This document shows positions 1 through 7,198 of a DNA stretch of 10,969 nt, one piece after another (the stretch's first letter is position 1; every line of letters begins with the position of its first letter). Under the pieces are notes generated by a model. It was not told the DNA's origin. It was given only the letters and a program-made list of their open reading frames with translations, and searched no databases. The stretch covers positions 1-10,969 of the forward strand of contig JASHVB010000566.1 in assembly GCA_030039695.1 (NCBI GenBank), written 5' to 3'. Source of the stretch: Acetobacteraceae bacterium (GTDB taxonomy: Bacteria; Pseudomonadota; Alphaproteobacteria; Acetobacterales; Acetobacteraceae). Both the position numbers and the translations under genes were made by a program.

Positions 1-1
1 G

Positions 2-1123
2 CTACCATTGCACCAGCCCCTTCTGCCAGGACAGCAAACGATCGCGCAGCCGGAACAGTATCGTGATGAGCCCGGTGCACATCAGCGCCATCACCAGCAG
101 CGCGGCGTACATGTTGGCGTAGGCGGCCCAACCTTGCGCCCATTGTAAATACCAGCCCAAGCCGGACTTCACGCCCATCATCTCGGCGACGACGAGCACC
201 GAGAATGACGCACCGAGGCCCATGAACAGACCGACGAAGACCGACGGCATCGCAGCGGGGATTGCCACCTTCAGCACTAGGAAGCGTGTCGTCGCGCCCA
301 TGGTGCGCGCGACGTCGTAGTACGCCTTGTTCACTCCCGCGACGCCCGACCAGGTCAGCACGGTCACCGGAAATCCAGTGGCGAGTGCGATCAGGAAAGT
401 GCTGGCGCTATGGCTGGAGGGAAAAGCGAAGAACGCCAACGGCAGCCATGCGGTGGCCGGCAGCGGGCCAATCAGGCGTAACACCGGATGCGCCCAATAG
501 CCGACGGCACGCGACCAGCCCATGGCTACTCCGGCGATAAAGCCCACCATCGCGCCGATCGCATAGCCGCCCAAAAGCAGGCGGACCGAATTCCAGACAC
601 TGTCGCCCAACCTCGGCGCATCGTCGGTGAAAACCTCCAGCACTGCTTGGGGCGAAGCGAAAAACGGTCGCGGCAGGAGTGCAAACTTGGCCGTTACCAG
701 CTCCCACAAGGCAAACAGCGCGGCGAGCGTGATGAGCCAAGGACCGAGATTGCGAATGCGATCGGGCACCGCACGACGCAGCAATGTCGCACCGAGGGCA
801 AGCAGTGCCAAAGCGATGCCGAGCCAGGTCATCGCCTGCGCGAGCAGGGTGGTCCGTTCGAAATCGTCGATATCAGGCAGCAGGCCGGTGATCGCGGCGG
901 TGACGAGCCAGGCGACGGCAGCCACCAAGCCTGTGGTCCATACAAACGAGCTGCGTGGCGGCCCACGCCATGTGGCGTCGTCGGCGTCCTCGTTCGGGCC
1001 GGGGGCGCGGGGACCGCGCGGACTGGCTGCCGGGCGCTCGTGTCGGCCCGGTCGTGTGACACGCAGCCACGGTGTGGCCGAAGCCGTAACCTGGTCCGGT
1101 CCTGCTGTACTTGATGAGGACAT
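2..1123 (-). CDS. ABC transporter permease, SsuC/TauC-like, with N-terminal extension
   Basis: Inner-membrane permease of an ABC importer of the nitrate/sulfonate/taurine class (BPD_transp_1 fold). The 373-residue product has about seven or eight hydrophobic segments, near residues 59-82, 93-115, 127-148, 178-203, 238-260, 295-317 and 336-358. The cytoplasmic ATPase-docking EAA loop is visible at about 270-291 (ARTMGA, then a conserved Gly and IPAAMP). SsuC is usually about 260 residues; here roughly 120 extra residues precede the core and carry a Pro/Arg-rich cytoplasmic stretch (21-58) plus two extra hydrophobic segments. The ATG at 1123 is chosen because GAGGTG lies 7 nt upstream; an in-frame ATG at 1207 would add 28 unconvincing residues. 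It is the last minus-strand gene and ends at the window edge, so a partner ATPase may follow outside. Substrate is inferred from neighbours only. Confidence 0.9.
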   Translation of the reverse strand: MSSSSTAGPDQVTASATPWLRVTRPGRHERPAASPRGPRAPGPNEDADDATWRGPPRSSFVWTTGLVAAVAWLVTAAITGLLPDIDDFERTTLLAQAMTWLGIALALLALGATLLRRAVPDRIRNLGPWLITLAALFALWELVTAKFALLPRPFFASPQAVLEVFTDDAPRLGDSVWNSVRLLLGGYAIGAMVGFIAGVAMGWSRAVGYWAHPVLRLIGPLPATAWLPLAFFAFPSSHSASTFLIALATGFPVTVLTWSGVAGVNKAYYDVARTMGATTRFLVLKVAIPAAMPSVFVGLFMGLGASFSVLVVAEMMGVKSGLGWYLQWAQGWAAYANMYAALLVMALMCTGLITILFRLRDRLLSWQKGLVQW

Positions 1124-1197
1124 TGTTTGCACCTCGCGCACGAGAGTCGTTACTGGAAGCCCAATCGGGAGGTTGCGAAGACGACTGTCTGCGCAGA

Positions 1198-1221
1198 AAT
1201 ATACCACGTTTCAGCCACGTT
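1198..1221 (-). promoter_or_regulatory. Candidate promoter and direct-repeat operator of the permease gene
   Basis: On the minus strand a TATATT box (1198-1203) lies about 75 bases before the permease ATG. Immediately upstream, two copies of AACGTGG (CCACGTT on the plus strand, 1204-1210 and 1215-1221) are spaced exactly 11 bp apart, one helical turn. No good -35 box is present at the usual distance, and the repeats reach toward that position, as expected for an activator-dependent promoter. The assignment is inference from pattern only. Confidence 0.35.
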
Positions 1222-1803
1222 GATATTTGGCTGGCCAGGGCAAGCGTCACGGGATTTGTGAAATCGGCGCGGCGGCACCGCACCGTCCGGTACTCTCGGG
1301 AGCAGATGAATAGCGGCAATCCTTGTATCCGATGACCTCGCTTGGCTGCCGAGGCGGCTGCCACATGGCGTCATTGGAAACCACTTATCGGGATCGTGCA
1401 AGGCGGACGCACGAAAAACAAATTTCTCGCGCCGCGCAGGGTGCGATCGGCAATGAACGACCGCACCCTAGCCACTCGATGGATAGATTTCGCTCTGCTA
1501 CGCTGACGCCGTAGGTATTGGCGGCCTCGCGGAGCAGCACGAGAGGTATTTAGCGGTCATGGATCGTGCTTAACGGCATTATCCCACTGATCGGTTTGCG
1601 ACAGGCTTTCCGACAACCATGCCGCACATGAGAGAGCCGCGGCCGCAACAGTGCGTACCGGCGTTCGTCGACGGAGTGCTGCCAGCTGTAGAGGCCGATC
1701 ATTATGTGCCGCGCATCGATGGCTCGCTGATCCAAAGATCGGCAGCCGTAGGCCAAGCAACATCCTCGGCTGCTCGCACCAGGGTTCCGAATCATGGCCA
1801 AAC

Positions 1804-1823
1804 CCGTGGGAGTTCCCGCACGG
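1804..1823 (-). terminator. Weak hairpin after the FAD-protein gene
   Basis: Directly after the TGA at 1824-1826, the minus strand reads CCGTG-C-GG, a five-base loop, then CCCACGG, giving a seven-pair stem with one bulged C, followed by GTTTGG. The T run is only three bases, so this is a poor intrinsic terminator; it could equally assist Rho-dependent termination or be chance. Confidence 0.3.
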
Positions 1824-3251
1824 TCATGCGATTGCGGTGGTCTTCTCGGCAACCGGTTCGGTGGCCCGCGGAACCACGCTCTGCGCCAGCCCGGCGAGGT
1901 GTTCCGCCAGCTTCTCCGCCTGGCGGCGGATATCGGGAACCGCGGTCATTTCCCAGAAGGCCCCTTTGGTCACCGGCCCAATGGCAAACAAGCGGCGGGA
2001 GACCGCACCGTTGCGATCGAGCAGCGCGCAATTGGCAGTCACATCAAGGCCGAGCCGCAGCGGATCTGGCCGGACGACACCATTCGCTAGGAGGTTGCGA
2101 ACCAGCGGTTCCCTGATGCGGTCGTAATCTGCTCCCGGACCGGAACAATTGACCACACGGGCGACGGTCATGGTCTGACACTCATCTGCGCCGCGCGGAC
2201 GGTACAGCACGTCGACTTGCTTTTCTCCGATCTTATAGGCGTGCACGCGGCCCGTGATAACATGAAGTTGGCCGCTGTCGCGCGCCGCATCGATGCGGTC
2301 CGCCACCAGTCCTGCCATGCGGTGGCGGTGCACATCCCACCACGGCCGGAGGTGCCGCAGAAAGCGGCGGCGGTCCTGCTGCGACATCGTTTGCCAGACG
2401 TCGACGGCGAACGGCCGTAGCTCATCCACAATCGGCTGCCATCCACAACCCTGTGCGGCCGCCCGCGCCACCTCTTCGCGCAGGAACCGCGCGAGCGCAT
2501 TCACCGCGGTCGGGAACGGCGCATGCTCGCTTGGTAACTGGCGCACCGTCTCATGACGACGCGGCAGCAGGCCGCGGCGCGACAATGCGTAAATAGGCCC
2601 GTCATGCTTCTGATCCAGCAAAGAGATGACGGCGTCGACCGTGGTCAAGCTCGTGCCGATTAACAGAACTGGCGCGTTCGTGGGTAGGTTGGAAAATGCG
2701 TCCGCCGCCCAAGGATCCGGGCGATAGAACGGGCTGTCGTAGAAGTCCGGATTAGCGACTGGCATCGGTTCGGGTGGGAAATTGCCGACCGCCAGAACAG
2801 CAAGATCAGCGGACAGTGTGCGGTCGCGGTCCAAGCGCAGGGTCAAAGGGCGCGTGGCCCGGTCGAGCGCCTGCACGTCCCCACGCACTAGCTCCAGCCG
2901 TTCGCGGCCAGTTCGTTTGATCTCCTCGTTCAGCAAGGCACGCACATAGGCGCCGAATAACCGTCGGGGCACGAAAGCTTGTGCTGTTACCTCGATGCCG
3001 GGGCGTTCTTGCCCGGGCAGTTTCTGCAGCCACTCCAGAAAGTGATCCGGCCGATCATGGAACGCACTCATGCGGCCCGCGGGCACGTTCAGGAAGTGGT
3101 TTGCGTTGCCGGTGGCGTAAGCCAGGCCCCGGCCGAACTGGCTGTTGCGCTCGATCAGCACGATGCGCGTGGTCGGCGCCGCGTAGCGCAACAAGTGTAG
3201 CGACAGGAGGGTCCCGCTGAAACCTGCCCCGATCACCGCGATGGTGGTCAT
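1824..3251 (-). CDS. FAD/NAD(P)-binding oxidoreductase, YdhS/COG4529-like
   Basis: A 475-residue flavin-dependent oxidoreductase of the FAD-NAD(P)-binding family (PF13454 type, related to E. coli YdhS); the reaction is not known for this family. Visible marks are the N-terminal dinucleotide fold VIGAGFSG (6-13), the FGRGLAY and NVPAGRMSAFHDRP stretches typical of the family at about 39-68, a second nucleotide-binding segment LLIGTSLTTVDA in mid-protein, VVNCSGPG later, and the C-terminal LFAIGPVTKGAFWE and AVPDIRRQA signature. Length is close to family norm. The ATG at 3251 places the GxGxxG motif at the N-terminus as expected, though no Shine-Dalgarno is evident; an upstream in-frame ATG at 3419 would add 56 residues without family resemblance. 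It lies alone between two long gaps. Its position beside cysK and dioxygenases suggests a redox step in organosulfur use, which is inference. Confidence 0.85.
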   Translation of the reverse strand: MTTIAVIGAGFSGTLLSLHLLRYAAPTTRIVLIERNSQFGRGLAYATGNANHFLNVPAGRMSAFHDRPDHFLEWLQKLPGQERPGIEVTAQAFVPRRLFGAYVRALLNEEIKRTGRERLELVRGDVQALDRATRPLTLRLDRDRTLSADLAVLAVGNFPPEPMPVANPDFYDSPFYRPDPWAADAFSNLPTNAPVLLIGTSLTTVDAVISLLDQKHDGPIYALSRRGLLPRRHETVRQLPSEHAPFPTAVNALARFLREEVARAAAQGCGWQPIVDELRPFAVDVWQTMSQQDRRRFLRHLRPWWDVHRHRMAGLVADRIDAARDSGQLHVITGRVHAYKIGEKQVDVLYRPRGADECQTMTVARVVNCSGPGADYDRIREPLVRNLLANGVVRPDPLRLGLDVTANCALLDRNGAVSRRLFAIGPVTKGAFWEMTAVPDIRRQAEKLAEHLAGLAQSVVPRATEPVAEKTTAIA

Positions 3252-3825
3252 GCGGCTGGCCGCGCACAGGTGGGATGAAATGCCGCAGGGGCCACGGGCA
3301 ACCTTGCGCCCTCCACTCCGCGCAACAGCATGGCACGGCACACGCCCTCCGGTGGGGATGCTGCCCGGCGAAATACATCCATCAACCACAGCTCGTGCAG
3401 CGTAGATTTTTCTGCACAAGGCTGCCTGACAAATTTTCTACCTTTGGCTCTCGATATCAGGGAGCATGAGCCTATGCGGCTTGCCGCGTTCGCCGATCGT
3501 CGGGTCATTCCAATCTCTCCATTCCGTATTGGCCCGGCGTATCCCGCAAAATCACTATTCCATTCTGAACTCGGCAGCGTCAACGGGAAATGCTTTGTGA
3601 TCTATATGCAACAGGGGATCCGCCATCAGACACAGCTCGAACGGCCGCTCACCATTTGCACTGTCGGGTTGCGACGCGCCAGACAGGTCTGGCTATGTCT
3701 CAGGAGAAAGAATTTCCCCCGGCAAGTCGCGGGCCCTAATTATACGCTGTCTGCCTGCAGTTTGATATCGACTACCTGGTGGGCGGGCGTGAAGCCTACA
3801 GCGATTGTTGAAGCTACCCCACGTC

Positions 3826-3968
3826 AAGGAGAGCAGGGATGGCGGACCTGTAACCGAGAGCTTGCAACTCCCGGGACGGTATCGACCCTCCGATGGGCGG
3901 CGTTAACAGCGCTTATGCTGTCATCTGGCCCCGCCCACGCTCCGCGTGGCTCGTCATTCGCACCATGA
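3826..3968 (+). pseudogene. Fossil 5' end of an exported-protein gene
   Basis: A perfect AAGGAG (3826-3831) sits 7 nt before an ATG at 3839, but that frame stops after four codons. One base out of frame, the sequence continues to 3968 and contains a good signal-peptide core, LRWAALTALMLSSGPAHA (about 3888-3941), with an Ala-His-Ala cleavage site. After that the frame stops and nothing recognisable follows. This fits an exported protein such as a TonB-dependent receptor or periplasmic protein whose gene has been frameshifted and truncated; the identity cannot be read. Confidence 0.35.
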
Positions 3969-4089
3969 TGGAGAGATTTGTTCCATGCAAGTCCGCGCCG
4001 GCTACGACGATGACTACTCGTTGCCAGCCGAACGAAGTCGATCCTCAACACCATGGGCGGTAAGCGAACCACGCGCTCCCGTCAGGCAT

Positions 4090-4320
4090 TCAGTCCCGGT
4101 AAAAACAGGTGGCGTCTTCCTGGGCATAGCCGTCGCGCATGAGCTGGGCGTGGAATTCGTCGCCACACACGCGACGGTCAGAACCATGGACCAAAATGTG
4201 TGGCCAACCGCGGCCTATGCGCAAAATGCGGCCCAGCAGTTGTTCAAGGCCGGGCCCTGCCCATCAACGGATCGGGTCGTTGGCAAACCAGCCCAGCCTT
4301 GGCGCTGGTGCCGGCGTATC
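4090..4320 (-). pseudogene. Unidentified coding-like remnant downstream of cysK
   Basis: Shortly after the cysK stop, the minus strand has a GGGAGG box (around 4334-4339) and then a frame reading APRLGWFANDPIR, a TGA at 4264-4266, then some 57 more codons ending in EFHAQLMRDGYAQEDATCFY and a TGA at 4090-4092. The portion after the internal stop has GC-rich third positions and a protein-like composition, but no start codon of its own at the beginning. I do not recognise the family. It may be a gene broken by a stop or frameshift, formerly cotranscribed with cysK. Confidence 0.3.
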
Positions 4321-4358
4321 TGGAACAATGTCCAGCGCCTCCCACCAGAGGCAAATAA

Positions 4359-5390
4359 TTACATGCCGGCGAACAAGGGGGTGGAAAGGTAGCGTTCCGC
4401 GAACGACGCAGCGATTCCGACAATCAGCTTGCCGGTATTCTCGGGGCGTGCGGCGAGATCAAGCATCGTATGCAGCACGGCGCCCGATGAGATCCCGATC
4501 GGCAACCCCTCGATCGCTGCGCACCGACGCGCCGCGGCGAAGGATTCGGCTTCGGACACGGTCGTGATCTCGTCAAGCAACTCTCGAGCGAGCACGGCTG
4601 GTGTGAACCCGGCACCGATGCCCTGAATCCGATGCGGCCCAGGGCTGTCGCCTGACAGCACCGCGCTTTCCCGTGGTTCGACACCGATCACACGCAAACT
4701 CGGTCGCCGAGGCTTTAACGCACGGGCGATGCCGGTCAACGTGCCACCGGTGCCAACGCCGCCAACGACCATGTCGATCTGACCGCCGGTATCGACCCAG
4801 ATCTCCTCAGCCGTGGTAGCGTCATGTGCAGCGGGATTGGCCGGATTGTCGAACTGCCGGGCGATCCAGGCATCCGAGCGGTGCTTGAGGATGGCGTCGG
4901 CACGCGCGATCGCGCCCGGCATGCCGAGCTTCGCGGGCGTTAGCTCGACCTCGGCACCCATCAGGCGCAGCATTTTGCGCCGTTCGACCGAAGCACCCTC
5001 GGGCATGACTACGGTCAGCTGATACCCCTTCGCTGCTGCGACGAAGGCCAGCGCGATTCCTGTGTTGCCGGAGGTCGGTTCAACGATCGTGGTTCTGCCG
5101 GGCGTGATTTCGCCGGCACGCTCGGCCGCCTCGACCATCGCCAGACCGATCCGGTCCTTGACCGAACCAAGGGGGTTGAAGAACTCGAGCTTCAGGGCGA
5201 GATCGGCATGCAGGCTGTCGGCCTGGGCGAGCTTTGGCAGGCGCACCAGCGGCGTGCCGCCGACCAGGTCGAGCACGCTGGCATAGATCCGCCCGCGCGG
5301 CGTGGACGGCCTCATCGTGAAATGGGCGGACCTGGACGTCGGCTTGGCTTCGGTGGCCGTTGCCCGTCGGGCGGAGCGGGATCTCGGCAT
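4359..5390 (-). CDS. cysK: Cysteine synthase A (O-acetylserine sulfhydrylase)
   Basis: Cytoplasmic PLP enzyme that makes L-cysteine from O-acetylserine and sulfide, the last step of sulfur assimilation. In the 343-residue reading the PLP lysine is K78 in NPLGSVKDR. The substrate-binding PTSGNTG loop is at 105-111, QFDNPANPAAHDATT at 179-193, the phosphate-binding GVGTGGT loop at 211-217, IGAGF at 258-262 and SSGA at 301-304; the C-terminus FAERYLSTPLF is typical. The ATG at 5390 is preceded by AGGCGG, rather close, and lies 11 nt after the Rrf2 stop, so the pair is probably cotranscribed. An alternative ATG at 5315 would give 318 residues, nearer the usual 310, but has no visible ribosome binding site. 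CysK also binds proteins ending in Ile, which matters for the neighbouring regulator. Confidence 0.93.
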   Translation of the reverse strand: MPRSRSARRATATEAKPTSRSAHFTMRPSTPRGRIYASVLDLVGGTPLVRLPKLAQADSLHADLALKLEFFNPLGSVKDRIGLAMVEAAERAGEITPGRTTIVEPTSGNTGIALAFVAAAKGYQLTVVMPEGASVERRKMLRLMGAEVELTPAKLGMPGAIARADAILKHRSDAWIARQFDNPANPAAHDATTAEEIWVDTGGQIDMVVGGVGTGGTLTGIARALKPRRPSLRVIGVEPRESAVLSGDSPGPHRIQGIGAGFTPAVLARELLDEITTVSEAESFAAARRCAAIEGLPIGISSGAVLHTMLDLAARPENTGKLIVGIAASFAERYLSTPLFAGM

Positions 5391-5401
5391 GACCGCCTGG
5401 A

Positions 5402-5854
5402 TCAGATGGCGAAGTTCAGCGGGTCGGTCACCGGCTTTCGCAACCCCGCCTTGGCGGCGCGGCGCAACAGGTCCTCCATCGTCAGGGCGTCAGTCTGTAC
5501 CTGCAGGCTGGCGTCAAATTCGCCCCACAGCGGCTCGACAATCGCGCGTTGCAGGCGCCCCGTCAGATCCGGCGCGGTCTCCTCTAGGCTGTTCAGGCCA
5601 ACGGAGATGACTTCGGCCAGCTTGATCAGACGAGCCGGTCTGGCCAGCCGGTATCCGCCGCTGGGACCGCGCGTGCTGTCCAGCACGTGCTCACGCGACA
5701 ACGCCTGAAGCAGTGGTTCCAAAGTGCGGCGCGCCATTCCGGTGCGCTCCGAGAGCTCCGCCGCACTCACGACAGTGTCGCCGCCGCCATGAAACGCAAT
5801 ATCCAGCACGATCGCCACGGCAACCATTCCACGATCTCGGCGCGCTAAAAACAT
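5402..5854 (-). CDS. Rrf2-family transcriptional regulator (cysteine-free, CymR-like)
   Basis: A 150-residue DNA-binding regulator. A winged helix covers about residues 10-72, with recognition-helix region ERTGMARRTLEPLLQAL at 36-52 and the wing STRGPSGGYRLARP at 60-73, the strongest family mark. A C-terminal helical dimerisation region follows. The ATG at 5854 is chosen because GAGAG lies just upstream and family resemblance starts there; a longer frame from 5938 adds 28 unlike residues. The protein contains no cysteine, so it cannot carry the Fe-S cluster of IscR, NsrR or RirA; CymR-type proteins also lack such a cluster. It is encoded 11 nt upstream of cysK and ends in DPLNFAI, with Ile as last residue. 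Known CysK-binding tails (serine acetyltransferase, CdiA toxin) end in Ile. Repression of sulfur genes in complex with CysK is therefore a reasoned guess, not shown. Confidence 0.88.
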   Translation of the reverse strand: MFLARRDRGMVAVAIVLDIAFHGGGDTVVSAAELSERTGMARRTLEPLLQALSREHVLDSTRGPSGGYRLARPARLIKLAEVISVGLNSLEETAPDLTGRLQRAIVEPLWGEFDASLQVQTDALTMEDLLRRAAKAGLRKPVTDPLNFAI

Positions 5855-5883
5855 ATTCTCTCGCGGCTTTCCATCAGGGTTGT

Positions 5884-5912
5884 TGAATAGCGTGCAACGT
5901 GCGGAATAGCAA
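5884..5912 (-). promoter_or_regulatory. Promoter of the Rrf2-cysK pair with embedded repeats
   Basis: The minus strand reads TTGCTA (5907-5912), a 17-base spacer and TATTCA (5884-5889), a good sigma-70-type pair, which places a transcript start about 23 bases before the regulator ATG. GAATAGC occurs on the plus strand at 5885-5891 and 5904-5910, 19 bp apart, so each copy covers one promoter box; GTGC-AAC-GTGC lies in the spacer. An operator here would block polymerase directly, which fits autoregulation by the Rrf2 protein (inference). Confidence 0.5.
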
Positions 5913-6155
5913 GTCCTTCCCCGCGTGGTGGGGGGCAACGGGCGATTGTCCTGTGTGGCGGGGAACGGCCAGCAGGATATTTGCCGTCACGCGATGTCGC
6001 CGCCCGCCGCCGGTCTGGGACGCAACCGGTTATGGTCACTTAGCCTGCGCGCAGCGAGCGCTATACCTCACGGCTGCCATCAGGTCCCGGAGAGCTTGCC
6101 CGACTGCCTCGCATGGCCATTGTGTGCGCGATGCACGACGCGTATCGCCGTGTCA

Positions 6156-6170
6156 GCCGGACCTTCCGGC
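6156..6170 (-). terminator. Short GC hairpin after the AtsK-type gene
   Basis: GCCGGA, a three-base loop and TCCGGC form a perfect six-pair hairpin about 40 bases past the dioxygenase stop. No T tract follows on the minus strand, so as an intrinsic terminator it is weak; a role in Rho-dependent ending or mRNA 3' protection is possible. Confidence 0.2.
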
Positions 6171-6207
6171 AGCGACGCCTCGGAACGCGGGAGCCAGGCC
6201 GAACCCG

Positions 6208-7110
6208 TCATGCTGCGGGGCTGATCGTGATACTGGGTCGGCCGTCAACACTGACTGGTGTCTCACCGCGCAAGGTCACCCGGCGAACAATTCGCGGCTG
6301 ATCACCATAGTCATCAATCGCCCGGTGCTGCGTGGCCCGGTTGTCCCACATCGCAACGTCGCCCGGCTCCCATCGCCAGCGTACCGTATTCTCATGGCGC
6401 ACAATATGCGACTGGAAGATATCGAACAGGTGACGCGAATCCGTCGAGGTGACGCCGACGAAACGCTTGACGAAATGTCCCAGGACGAGGCTTCGCTCTC
6501 CTGTTTCCGGATGCACCCGCACCAGCGGGTGCTCGGTCTCATAAACGGTCTTGGTGAAGACTTTCTTGTAACGCTCCACATCGGACGGGCGCACCTGCGC
6601 ACGTCCGGCGGCATAGTCGTAATCGTTGCTATGCAATGTCCACAGCCGATCTGCCAGGTCTCGCAACGGGGCAGGCAGTTCCTGGTAGGCCGCCGCGGTG
6701 TTGGCCCAAACCGTATCGCCGCCAGCTTCCGGCACCACTAGGCTACGCAGGATCGATATCTTCGGGTAATCACGTACAAACGTTACGTCTGTATGCCATG
6801 AACTGGCGCGTCCGCCGCCGTGTGAACCGTCGATATCCAGGATATAGTCGGTGCCGTCCAGCGACGGCACGGTTGGATGCGGGACCGGATCGCCGAGCAG
6901 ACGTGCGAAGGCCACCTGTGTCTCCTCGTCCAGATGATGCTGTCCGCGAAAGAACACGACTTTGTGGCGCAGCAAGGCCTGACGGATCGTCTGGAGGCTC
7001 GCTTCGTTTAGGCGGCCTGACAGCGTAATCCCTCGGATTTCCGCCCCAATGCGGCCGGTCAGCGGTCGGGTATCGACCGATGGCGGCGCTATCGTCGCAC
7101 TATCACTCAT
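6208..7110 (-). CDS. atsK: TauD-family dioxygenase, AtsK-like alkylsulfatase
   Basis: A 300-residue Fe(II)/2-oxoglutarate dioxygenase of the TauD/TfdA family, cytoplasmic. Such enzymes hydroxylate the carbon next to a sulfate ester or sulfonate group, releasing sulfate or sulfite plus an aldehyde. The iron facial triad is visible as H106 and D108 in WHTDVTF and H262 in NRATQH; R273 and R277 are placed to bind 2-oxoglutarate. The segments GRIGAEIRGI, VVFFRGQ, GGDTVWANTAAAYQELP, YETEHPLVRVHP and WRWEPGDVAMWDNRATQH match my recollection of Pseudomonas putida AtsK closely and at almost the same residue numbers (offset 2), so a sulfate-ester substrate is favoured over taurine. GAGGAAA lies 6 nt before the ATG at 7110. 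It follows the broken dioxygenase gene by about 90 bases and is probably in the same transcript. All key residues are present, so it should be active. Confidence 0.92.
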   Translation of the reverse strand: MSDSATIAPPSVDTRPLTGRIGAEIRGITLSGRLNEASLQTIRQALLRHKVVFFRGQHHLDEETQVAFARLLGDPVPHPTVPSLDGTDYILDIDGSHGGGRASSWHTDVTFVRDYPKISILRSLVVPEAGGDTVWANTAAAYQELPAPLRDLADRLWTLHSNDYDYAAGRAQVRPSDVERYKKVFTKTVYETEHPLVRVHPETGERSLVLGHFVKRFVGVTSTDSRHLFDIFQSHIVRHENTVRWRWEPGDVAMWDNRATQHRAIDDYGDQPRIVRRVTLRGETPVSVDGRPSITISPAA

Positions 7111-7198
7111 GTCGTTTCCTCGCTCGATGGAAAATTATGCTGCAGCTGCGCTTTGGTCCTTCGTCGCGCCCTCGTCTTGTGGGATTGCACCTCGCCGC

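Larger units (their letters stand above)
1124..1823. other. 700-bp intergenic region, no convincing gene
   Basis: This separates the FAD-protein stop from the permease start. It holds the permease leader and candidate promoter near 1198-1221, and a hairpin just after the FAD-protein stop (1804-1823). Short open frames exist on both strands but none has a good ribosome binding site joined to a recognisable protein. One minus-strand stretch around 1600-1690 reads like a weak signal peptide (VRTVAAAALSCAAWL), possibly a remnant. Nothing else is supported. Confidence 0.5.
3252..4358. other. 1.1-kb gap with decayed coding remnants
   Basis: Between cysK and the FAD-protein gene no intact gene is supported. 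The longest open frames (plus 3330-3968 and 3946-4392) have no recognisable protein along their length. Two pieces look like fossils: a plus-strand gene start with a strong ribosome binding site and a signal-peptide-like stretch (3826-3968), and a minus-strand coding-like stretch after cysK (4090-4320). An A/T-rich patch near 3400-3440 may hold the FAD-protein promoter: TTGTCA on the minus strand is a 5-of-6 match to -35, but no good -10 follows. Confidence 0.5.
5855..6207. other. 353-bp gap between the AtsK-type gene and the regulator
   Basis: The right-hand two thirds (about 5920-6207) show no gene on either strand that I can support; long open frames here are continuations of shadow frames. 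The left third holds the regulator promoter at 5884-5912. A short perfect hairpin lies at 6156-6170. Confidence 0.5.

Noticed and set aside
488..1114. 208-codon plus-strand open frame
   Set aside because: It is antisense to the permease gene and its translation is rich in Arg/Gly/Gln with no family resemblance; a shadow of GC-rich coding.
1557..1763. Minus-strand frame with a signal-peptide-like stretch (VRTVAAAALSCAAWL)
   Set aside because: No ribosome binding site, a stop soon after the hydrophobic part, and no mature domain; possibly a remnant but too weak to call.
3252..3419. 56-residue N-terminal extension of the FAD protein
   Set aside because: The dinucleotide-binding motif of this family sits at the N-terminus, so the start at 3251 fits; the extension has no resemblance.
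5899..6741. 280-codon plus-strand open frame crossing a gap and the dioxygenase gene
   Set aside because: More than half is antisense to the AtsK-like gene, and the remainder has no recognisable protein or ribosome binding site.
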